A stretch of 43,441 bases of DNA from a virus. Of the stretch, positions 28,457 through 37,300 are shown in pieces. Both the position numbers and the translations under genes were made by a program. The notes under the pieces were generated by a model. It did no database searches and had not been told where the DNA came from. It worked only from the letters and a program-made list of their open reading frames with translations. Position 1 is the first letter of the stretch. Every line of letters starts with the position of its first letter. The stretch lies in the IMG/VR virus record IMGVR_UViG_3300027906_000039, positions 1-43,441 of that record, one strand, 5' to 3'.

Positions 28457-28894
28457 ATGGCATACGCATCAGACAAAACAGCAGAAACAGTTCAAATCAC
28501 AACAGTTGCAAGAAAAAAGAACTGGGCCGATTTAGATTTATCTTTAGTACCACATGGTATTACTAAAGATTTAATACCACTTAAAGACGATAGAGCTATT
28601 AAAAATGCAGTTAAGAATTTAATCCTAACTAATTTTTATGAAAGACCTTTTCAACATAATAAAGGTGCTAACCTAAGAGGATTATTATTTGAACCTGCTG
28701 ATTATATTACAAAAATAGAATTAAAAGATGGTATAAAAGAAGTATTAAGTTTCCATGAACCTAGAATTTCAGTAAAAGGTATTGAGGTTCAAGATGAAAC
28801 AGAAAGGAATGCATACAAGATAATCGTGCATTTCTTAATAAAAGAAATTAATGCTGACGAAACAGTTAGCATAACATTAAAAAGGTTAAGATAA
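28457..28894 (+). CDS. 25: gp25 baseplate wedge protein
   Basis: gp25 belongs to the GPW/gp25 family and is part of the wedge core with gp6 and gp53, where it can nucleate the sheath. The 145-residue product (T4: 132) has NWADLDLSLVPHGITKDLIP, NLILTNFYERPFQHNKGANL and the LFEPAD motif typical of the family. It starts a leaderless late transcript at its ATG. Its stop overlaps the gp6 ATG (TAATG). Confidence 0.92.
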   Translation: MAYASDKTAETVQITTVARKKNWADLDLSLVPHGITKDLIPLKDDRAIKNAVKNLILTNFYERPFQHNKGANLRGLLFEPADYITKIELKDGIKEVLSFHEPRISVKGIEVQDETERNAYKIIVHFLIKEINADETVSITLKRLR

Positions 28895-30753
28895 TGGCTA
28901 CTAATTTAAATATAACAGATCTAGATTTCGACGATATAAAAGATAATCTAAAAAATTATCTTAAACAACAAACTATATTTAATGATTACGATTTTGACGG
29001 TTCAGGTATGAATGTATTACTAGATGTTCTAGCATATAATACACACTACAATGCCATGGCAGCTCATTTATCATTAAATGAGGCATTCCTCGATTCTGCC
29101 CAGATAAGAGGAAATGCGGTCTCGAGAGCTCGGATGTTAGGATATGTTCCTACGTCCGAGTTAGCCCCTCGAGCTAAAGTTAAAGTTGTTTTAGATGTTT
29201 CATCAGAAGTTGCTGGAGGAGCACAGGTTCCTACTACAATTACTATCCCAAGAGGAGCTAAATTTCAAACATCACTTCAAGGAATTACATATAGATTCGT
29301 TACTTTAGATGCTCATACTGCAACTATATCTAATAATACATACACATATAATGATGTAGAGGTAGCTGAAGGAACATATAATTCAATTAAATATAGAGTT
29401 GATAATGATATTCAAATTCAAAAACATCAAATACCACACAAAAATGTAGATACTACTTCAATGCGTGTGCGTGTACAGGCGAATGAAGAATCAACTTCAT
29501 ACGATCTTTATAGTAAATTTGAATCACTATTAAATGTAGATTCAGCTTCGAAGATATATCACATACAAGAAAATTCAAATGGATATTATGAAGTATATTT
29601 TGGTGATACAGTTATTGGTAAGAAACCAGCATATAATAATATAGTTACTTTAGATTATGTTTACTCACACGGAAAGGACGCTAACGGAGCTTCTACGTTT
29701 ACAATGAGTGATAGTATTGGTGGGTATAATAATATCACTGTAACAACAGTTACTAATGCAGCTGGTGGAGCAGAACAAGAAGGATTAGAATCAATAAGAT
29801 ATAATGCTCCAATATCATTTACTGCACAAAATAGAGCAGTTACAGCTGAAGATTATAAATCAATTATTAAAAAGAACTTTACTAATATAGCTTCTATTAA
29901 TACTTGGGGTGGGGAAGATCAAGCTATTCCTGATTATGGTAAAATATATATTTGTATTAAACCAAATACAGCAGATATATTAACAACTGCAGAAAAAACT
30001 TCTATTACTAGTTCGATATTAAAAGGAAAGAATGTAGTTAGTATTACCCCAGAGGTAATTGATCCTAATTATTCTTATTTAGAATTAGATGTTAATTTTA
30101 AATTTAATTCTAACTTAACAGATAGAACTGCAACAGATTTAAAAACATTAGTTACAGATACTGTAATTGATTATTCAGTAAATGAATTAAATAGTTTTGA
30201 TGGATTATTTAGACATTCTAGATTATTAAAAACAATTGATTCATCTGATCCATCTATATTAAGTTCAACTGTAAGACCATATCTATTTCAAAATTATACA
30301 CCAACAGCTAATATTTTAAATAATAAAACATTAACTTTCCCAGGTGTAATATATGTTCCGAGTGGAAGTTCAGAATCATGTATTAGTTCTACCGGATGGG
30401 TTGATGGTAATGGAGTAACAAATTATTTTAATGATCAAGTAATAGAAGGTTCTACTGATAGAAAGGTATTTGCTTATAAATTAGTAGGAGATGTAAAAGT
30501 AACTACAATAGAAAATTGTGGAACAGTCACTCCATCAACTGGAACAGTTATATTAAATAACTTTACCCCAGCAAATACTACTGCTATTCGAATACAAGTT
30601 ATACCAAATTCATTAGATGTAGCTCCAAAGAGAGATGAAATACTTTCAATTGATGCTACAAGATTAACAGTTACAGCAGAAGAAGATACAATTGCAACAG
30701 CAGGTTCTTCTGGTTCTATAGATTATACAACAACTTCAAGGTTTAGATCGTAA
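28894..30753 (+). CDS. 6: gp6 baseplate wedge protein
   Basis: gp6 forms the inner ring of the baseplate and dimerises to join wedges. The 619-residue product (T4: 660) begins with the typical LDFDDIKDNLKNYLKQQ, then DYDFDGSGMNVLLDVLAYNT, HLSLNEAFLDSAQIRGNAVS and a baseplate-J-like body (NAPISFTAQNRAVTAEDYKS). The C-terminal part is beta-rich. A small GC-rich patch is seen at 29116-29175. Overlaps both neighbours by one base. Confidence 0.93.
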   Translation: MATNLNITDLDFDDIKDNLKNYLKQQTIFNDYDFDGSGMNVLLDVLAYNTHYNAMAAHLSLNEAFLDSAQIRGNAVSRARMLGYVPTSELAPRAKVKVVLDVSSEVAGGAQVPTTITIPRGAKFQTSLQGITYRFVTLDAHTATISNNTYTYNDVEVAEGTYNSIKYRVDNDIQIQKHQIPHKNVDTTSMRVRVQANEESTSYDLYSKFESLLNVDSASKIYHIQENSNGYYEVYFGDTVIGKKPAYNNIVTLDYVYSHGKDANGASTFTMSDSIGGYNNITVTTVTNAAGGAEQEGLESIRYNAPISFTAQNRAVTAEDYKSIIKKNFTNIASINTWGGEDQAIPDYGKIYICIKPNTADILTTAEKTSITSSILKGKNVVSITPEVIDPNYSYLELDVNFKFNSNLTDRTATDLKTLVTDTVIDYSVNELNSFDGLFRHSRLLKTIDSSDPSILSSTVRPYLFQNYTPTANILNNKTLTFPGVIYVPSGSSESCISSTGWVDGNGVTNYFNDQVIEGSTDRKVFAYKLVGDVKVTTIENCGTVTPSTGTVILNNFTPANTTAIRIQVIPNSLDVAPKRDEILSIDATRLTVTAEEDTIATAGSSGSIDYTTTSRFRS

Positions 30754-32744
30754 TGGCTTTATATGGATCAGATCACGATAATCCGAATTATATCGAATCG
30801 GTAGCTTCTTTAAAAAGAAAAACAAAAGAAGATATTCGTATTGATTCATTAATACCTGCTGATATATTAGCTAATGCTGATAGAGATGATAAAGCTAATA
30901 TAAAAACTTTATTAGAAAAGTATTATGAATACATGAATATGGAAGAATTCATTTATAATGATACTGAAACTTTTACAGATATTGTTGCCCCATCACCTTC
31001 ATATGCAGGAAATGGTAAAGTAGTTTTTAGAATTTTAGATCCTAATAATGATAATAATGAATTTTTTAGAGGTAATGCTACACATACCTTAACTATTGAT
31101 GGAACTACTATTACTTTAAATGGAAATAGTACTCCGATTATTTCAAATGGTAATGAACTTCCAGGAAGTTTAGAAAATTCATCTGTTGAAACAGGTAAAA
31201 CTATTACAATTGATGATATACCTTCTTCACATTTAAATAAAGTAGCTACTTTATCAACCACAATTACTAATTGGGTTGGTCCAGGTCCAAGTTATATTTT
31301 AAATGCTATTGAAGAAGCAATGAACATAGATGAAAATACAGAAGATTATCTGGAAATGATGCAGAAAGAAATAGCTGCTGTTATTCCTCGTGATTTATCC
31401 TCAGTTGAAAAAAGATCTCTATATAAAAATATCACAGAGCTTTATAAACTAAAAGGATCACAGGATTCAATTGAAATATTTTTTAGATTATTATTTAATG
31501 AAAATGTTGAAGTAGATTATCCATGGGATGTTACATTAATACCTTCTTCAGGGGATTGGGATGGAGCACAAAATAGATACCTAGATCATAAAGGATTCTT
31601 ATCCGATAAAATTAAATTACAAGATTCAAAATATTATCAGAAATTTTCTTATAATGTTAAAACAGGTAAAAACCTTAAAGATTGGGAATATGCTTTCGAA
31701 AGATTAGTTCATCCAGCTGGATTTATATTCTTTGGAGAGGTATTACTATTAACACAATTAACAAGAGCAGTATTAGGAGATGGACAAAGAGTATCAGCAA
31801 CAACTCCTGGTGGTGGATTAGTTCAAGATCCAGATAACGCAGGATTACAATATAAATACTTAAATGTTTATCCAAGATCAAATAGAAAAACTCTCAGCTC
31901 TATGCCAGGATTACAGCCTGGGGTTATTGGTGCTGAGGACGTTCCATTACTTGTAGAAGCTTTTGCATCAACATTCTTACCTAACTTTATAGCTAAGATT
32001 GATAAATCAGCAAACTTTTCTACAGATATAAGTGGGGGTCAAATTTCAGCTATAAATATAGTAGATGGTGGATATGGATATTCTTCAGCTCCAACATTAA
32101 CAATTACTGGGGATGATGGTTCAAGTGCTACAGCTTCATGTACTATCGATAGTAATGGTGTAGTTGATGCAGTAACAATTACAGCTGCTGGATCAGGATA
32201 TACAACTGCTTATACAGCTGCAGCTGCTAATCCAGATGCTGGTAAAGTTAAAACAATATTGTTAAGTAATCTGGCAGATAAAATATATACATCTGCTCCT
32301 ACTTTAACATTTGCAGAACCAACATCGAAAGATGCAGATGGTAATCCTTTAGGAACTAACGTAACAGCAACAGCTACAGTACAATTAGATTCAGAAGGAG
32401 AAGTTTCTGGAATAACTATAGTCGAAGATGGATTTGGCTATATTAAAGATCCAGTAATAAGAGTTGCCTCACCTACAGAAAGTGAAGGAAGAGGTAAAGA
32501 TGTAGCAGAAATAGCAATCATTATGCTTAATCACGTAGCTAATGTTGATGCTGGTTCTTATGCATCTGGATTTAAAACTTTAACTGGAAATAACTATTTC
32601 AATAGAAAAGAATTAGGTTATTATGCTAATAAAAAGTTTAGGGATAATTATCCAATAAGTTTTTTTAGTGATAAAACCATCGGAACTAGTTATGAAAGTG
32701 ATATAAATAGATATAACGTGAAAACAAATATTAATCAGGGATAA
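30753..32744 (+). CDS. gp7-like baseplate wedge protein
   Basis: The 663-residue protein lies between gp6 and gp8, the position of gp7 in T4 (1032 residues). It has an N-terminal helical part (RIDSLIPADILANADRDDKA, LLEKYYEYMNMEEF), a central TELYKLKGSQDSIEIFFRLL block and FERLVHPAGFIFFGEVLLL, all conserved in marine T4-like phages. From about 427 to 580 there are repeats of the form I-x-x-GGxGYxxxPTxTITG (NIVDGGYGYSSAPTLTITG; EDGFGYIKDPVIRV). The assignment to gp7 is by synteny. Its last codons contain the gp8 late promoter. Confidence 0.65.
   Translation: MALYGSDHDNPNYIESVASLKRKTKEDIRIDSLIPADILANADRDDKANIKTLLEKYYEYMNMEEFIYNDTETFTDIVAPSPSYAGNGKVVFRILDPNNDNNEFFRGNATHTLTIDGTTITLNGNSTPIISNGNELPGSLENSSVETGKTITIDDIPSSHLNKVATLSTTITNWVGPGPSYILNAIEEAMNIDENTEDYLEMMQKEIAAVIPRDLSSVEKRSLYKNITELYKLKGSQDSIEIFFRLLFNENVEVDYPWDVTLIPSSGDWDGAQNRYLDHKGFLSDKIKLQDSKYYQKFSYNVKTGKNLKDWEYAFERLVHPAGFIFFGEVLLLTQLTRAVLGDGQRVSATTPGGGLVQDPDNAGLQYKYLNVYPRSNRKTLSSMPGLQPGVIGAEDVPLLVEAFASTFLPNFIAKIDKSANFSTDISGGQISAINIVDGGYGYSSAPTLTITGDDGSSATASCTIDSNGVVDAVTITAAGSGYTTAYTAAAANPDAGKVKTILLSNLADKIYTSAPTLTFAEPTSKDADGNPLGTNVTATATVQLDSEGEVSGITIVEDGFGYIKDPVIRVASPTESEGRGKDVAEIAIIMLNHVANVDAGSYASGFKTLTGNNYFNRKELGYYANKKFRDNYPISFFSDKTIGTSYESDINRYNVKTNINQG
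32702..32709 (+). promoter_or_regulatory. T4-type late promoter (TATAAATA)
   Basis: Exact box within the 3' end of the gp7-like gene, again followed by GATAT. The predicted start at about 32715 gives a 33-base leader before the gp8 ATG (32748). Confidence 0.6.
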
Positions 32745-32747
32745 AAA

Positions 32748-34376
32748 ATGACAGCAATAGTAAGTACACCTTTTAGAGTGGTTAATGCAGAAAACTTTAA
32801 GGAAGATATTGCCGGATCCTCAGTATATGTGGGTATTGGTAAATCGGACGTTTGGTCCACAACAACTTCTGACTTAACGGACGCATCAGTACCATTCACA
32901 CCACAAGATCGAATAGACGATCTCCACGAAGCATACCAAAATATGATTGGTATGAAAAAAATAGCATCGAGCGATGTTTCACACATTGTACCAAGACATA
33001 CTTGGAATACAGGAACAGTATACATAGCTTGGGATTCAGATGATTCTGCAATATATGACAAAGCGTTTTATATAATCACTTCTGAATTTAAAGTTTATAA
33101 ATGTATATCTTCACCTGGAACAGCATCAACCATAGAACCTACACATATTAATACAGATCCAACAGCGGAATCTGATAATTATATTTGGAAATATATGTAT
33201 ACAATTACAGTTACGGATTCAGAAAAATTCTTAACTACTTCATATATGCCGGTAGTTACACAGTTTGATCCAGTTACAGCAACAGTTAATGGAGCAGTTT
33301 CAAGTTCAGCAAGTGTTACATTAGATGCAGGACAAAACAACGAATTTATTAAGGTTGGTCAATTAGTTACAGGTTCTGGTATATCAGGATCAGTCACAGT
33401 TGCTACCAAGCCTTCAGCAACAAGTATTACATTAAGCTCAGCGGTAAGTATTGCAGATGGAGTAACATTAACATTTGGAAGATTAGCAAGTACAGATGTT
33501 AACTATGCTAACCAAACAGCACAGATTAATTCAAAAGCTTCAAGTACAGCAGCAGGTATAGAAAGATTAGAAATTACAGCAGGTGGATCAAATTATGATG
33601 CAGCTGATGTATTCACAGTAACAATTACTGGCGATGGAACAGGCGCAACCGTAGTTGATGCAGGTGTAACCGTTTCTTCTGGAGCTATTACAGCTATAGC
33701 ATTAAATGCTAAAGGAACAGATTATACAGTAGCTGATGTAACTATTACACATAATAATGCTTCAGGCGGAACAGCGGGAGCAGGTGCGACCGCGAGAGCA
33801 GTTATTGCTCCTCCATTAGGACATGGAGTAGATCCAGTTAGTGAATTAGGAGCTTTTTATGTAGCTGTTAATACACAATTATCAGGTTCAGAATCTGGTG
33901 ATTTAACAGTTGGAAATGATTTCAGACAAGTAACATTAATTAAAGAGCCAAAGGCTTTTGGAAGCAATGCAACACTTACAGCATCTACAGCTAGAGTAAG
34001 AAAATCATTAGTATTACATTCAGGTGCATCACTAAGTGGTTTTGCAGTTGATCAATTACTTAGTGGATCAAGCTCTGGAGCTAAAGCTTATTTAGCAGAG
34101 ATAGATACTACAAATAAAGTATTATATTATTATCAGAATTCAAAATCAGGTTATATTCCTTTTGTTTCAGGAGATACTGTTACAGGAACACTTCCAAGTG
34201 GAGGATCTGCAGTTTTAAATACAACTTCAGGAACTACTTGGTATGGACAAGCAACAAATGGCTATGGTCCAGAAGTAGCTATGAATTCAGGACAAATTTT
34301 ATTCCTGGAAAACAGAGCTGCTATTAACAGATCATCTTCACAGATTGAGGATATTAAACTGATCATTGAATTCTAA
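32748..34376 (+). CDS. 8: gp8 baseplate wedge protein, extended
   Basis: gp8 forms part of the wedge arm. The N-terminal third is typical of gp8: TPFRVVNAENFKEDIAGSSV, YVGIGKSDVW, IDDLHEAYQNMIGMKK and YIWKYMYTITVTDSEKFLTT. T4 gp8 has 334 residues, this one 542: an insertion at about 180-350 contains Ser/Thr/Ala-rich beta segments (EITAGGSNYDAADVFTVTIT). The C-terminal part returns to gp8-like sequence (DFRQVTLIKEPKAFGSNATL, GQILFLENRAAINRSSSQIE). Confidence 0.88.
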   Translation: MTAIVSTPFRVVNAENFKEDIAGSSVYVGIGKSDVWSTTTSDLTDASVPFTPQDRIDDLHEAYQNMIGMKKIASSDVSHIVPRHTWNTGTVYIAWDSDDSAIYDKAFYIITSEFKVYKCISSPGTASTIEPTHINTDPTAESDNYIWKYMYTITVTDSEKFLTTSYMPVVTQFDPVTATVNGAVSSSASVTLDAGQNNEFIKVGQLVTGSGISGSVTVATKPSATSITLSSAVSIADGVTLTFGRLASTDVNYANQTAQINSKASSTAAGIERLEITAGGSNYDAADVFTVTITGDGTGATVVDAGVTVSSGAITAIALNAKGTDYTVADVTITHNNASGGTAGAGATARAVIAPPLGHGVDPVSELGAFYVAVNTQLSGSESGDLTVGNDFRQVTLIKEPKAFGSNATLTASTARVRKSLVLHSGASLSGFAVDQLLSGSSSGAKAYLAEIDTTNKVLYYYQNSKSGYIPFVSGDTVTGTLPSGGSAVLNTTSGTTWYGQATNGYGPEVAMNSGQILFLENRAAINRSSSQIEDIKLIIEF

Positions 34377-34395
34377 AGATTAGAAGAGAAAAAAT

Positions 34396-37300
34396 ATGGC
34401 AATTACTAGAGTTAAGAACTATAACATATCACCCTACTTTGACGATTATGATGAGTCTAAAAATTATCATCGGGTATTATTTAGACCAGGATTTGCGGTA
34501 CAAGCGAGAGAATTAACTCAGTTACAAACTGCTCTTCAATCCCAAGTTGATAAATTAGGTCAATATAACTTTAATGACGGTTCACGTGTAATCGGTGGTA
34601 AAGTTAGTATTAATACAGAATATGATTTTATTAAATTAACATCAACCAGTTCAGTTGCAGCATTTGTTGGAACAACTATTACAGGTGGAACAAATGGAGT
34701 AACAGCTGATGTATTAGAAGCTGTTGCAGCTACTGGTTCAGATCCAGATACACTTTATATTAAATATAATAACTCTGGAACAAATAATGCTACACTTTTA
34801 TTTGCTAACGGTGAATCAATTACTAATGGTTCTAAATCAGCAACTCTAGCATCTTCCTCAGCGACAGGAAAAGGATCAAGAGTAAGTATAGAAGAAGGTG
34901 TATATTTTATTTCTGGAAGTATGGCTTATGTAGCAGCTCAATCAGTATTACTTGATAAATATACAAATACTCCTAGTTATATTATAGGATTATCTGTAAC
35001 AGAATCATTAGTAGAAAGTGGAACTGATTCAACTCTAGTTGATAATGCTACTGGAACTCCTAACTATGCAGCACCAGGTGCACACAGATACAAAATAGCT
35101 ACTGCTTTAATTAAAGAAAGTTTAACTGCACCTAATACTACATATAGCAATTATATTTTGCTAATGAAAGTTAAAGCTGGTGTTATACAGGTTAAAACAG
35201 AAGATAAAACAGCTAATACAGAATTAACTTCAAGATTAGCTAGAAGAACACACGAAGAATCAGGTAACTATTCCGTAACTCCATATACTCTAGATATAAG
35301 AGAACACTTAGATGATGCAGCAGGTAACGGTGGTTGGAAAACATCAGGTAATGGTGGATCAGCTACTAAATTAGCAATTGGTGTTGAACCATCTACAGCT
35401 TACGTTCAAGGTTTCAGAGTAGAAAATTTAGCAACGAAATATGTTGCAGTAGATAAGCCAAGAGATCACGTAAATGAAAATGAAAATTCAGTTTTCTTAC
35501 CAATTGGTAACTATGTAAATCTAACTCTTTCAACAGTTAGAGGTATGCCTGATGTTAATTCATATACAACAATCGAATTAAGAAATAGTTCTAGTACAAA
35601 AATAGGTGAAGCAAGAGTAAGAGGTTTTGAAGTAGGTACTGCTTCAATTTGGCGTTTATACCTATTTGATATTGTTATGAATTCAGGACAAACATTCTCA
35701 AATGTTGCTAAAGTATTCCAAACACAATCAAATCAAGATTTTCAAGCAGACTTAAATCCTGCAGGAATAAGATATGATTCAGGTAATAATGGAATGGTAT
35801 TTAAATTACCATATGATGGTGTTAAAACTTTATTAGGTTCATCTCCAGCAGATCCATTAGAATATAACGTAAGAAAGGAAGTAGAAGGAACAGTATCAGG
35901 TACTGGTGCATCAGCAACGGTATCATTTACTAACTTAGGTGGAAATCTACAATCAAATTCAGATATTATAATTGCAACAGCAGGAAATGCTGCTGAAGCA
36001 GTTCCCCCAGCATGTGTTGGAGGAGTAGGTTCAACTACTTTAACATTAACAAATGTAGGAAGTGCATTAACTGGATTTGCTTCTGGAACACCACACGTAA
36101 AAGTTATATGTACAGTTCAAAAGAATGCTTCAGGTGGACAGAAAGCTAAAACACTTACAACAGTATCAGCGACTTCTTTCACATATGCTTCAGCTACAGG
36201 ATATATTCCCTTAGATAAATCAGATATCTATTCAATAGATACAGTTACAGTTGGTGGAGTAGATGCTAAAGATAAATTTACTTTAGATGATGGTCAAAGA
36301 GATAACTTCTACGATGAAGGAAGATTAATACCAATTGGTGGATGGTTAGCTAACGGTACAGCAGTTACAATATCATTTAAATATTGGTTACATTCAGGAG
36401 CTGGAGATTATTTCTCAGTAGATTCCTATGGTGGTGCTAATTATGAAAAGATTGGAACATTTGATGGTAGCCAAGGTAAAGTAGAATTAAGAGATTGTTT
36501 AGACTTTAGACCAACAAAAGCTTCTTCCGGTTCTATTACAAGTGGATCTGAATTTACAACTGGTACTGGATTCTCAAACTCACAAGCTCCTAAACCTGGA
36601 TCAGTAGCTCAAGCAGATATTGATCATTATATAGGAAGAATTGATAAACTTTATATTGATAGAGAAGGAAACTTTAAAACAGTTACAGGTGTAGCTGCTA
36701 ATCACCCACAATCCCCAGATGATATAGATGATTCAATGACAATCTTTGAATTACATTATCAACCGTATGTGTTTAATACTGGTGATTGTATACCTGTTAA
36801 AATAGATTCAAAACGCTATACGATGCGTGATATTGGATCTATTGATACAAGAGTTAGAAATCTAGAGTATTATACTTCACTATCTCTTTTAGAAAAAGAT
36901 GCAACTTCAGTACAGATTCAAGATGGTTCAAGTAACGATAGATTAAAAAATGGTATTATAGTTGATGGGTTTTACGGTCATAATATAGGTAATGTAAGAC
37001 ATCCAGATTATCATAATTCAATTGATAAAACTCCTGGTATATGTAGACCAAAATACTATTCAGATAATACAAATCTTATAAAAGGTGCAGTTAGTAACGT
37101 AGCACAAACTGGATCATTACTTCATTTACCATTTACAGAAGCAGTATATGCTGAACAACCTTATGCTACAATGCAAGAGTTTGTTAATCCATATAATGTA
37201 TTCAGTTGGGGTGGAACATTAGATCTTTCTCCAGAATCAGATGAATGGAAAGATACAGATACAAGACCAGACGTTGTAATTGATGATGAAGGTGTTTATG

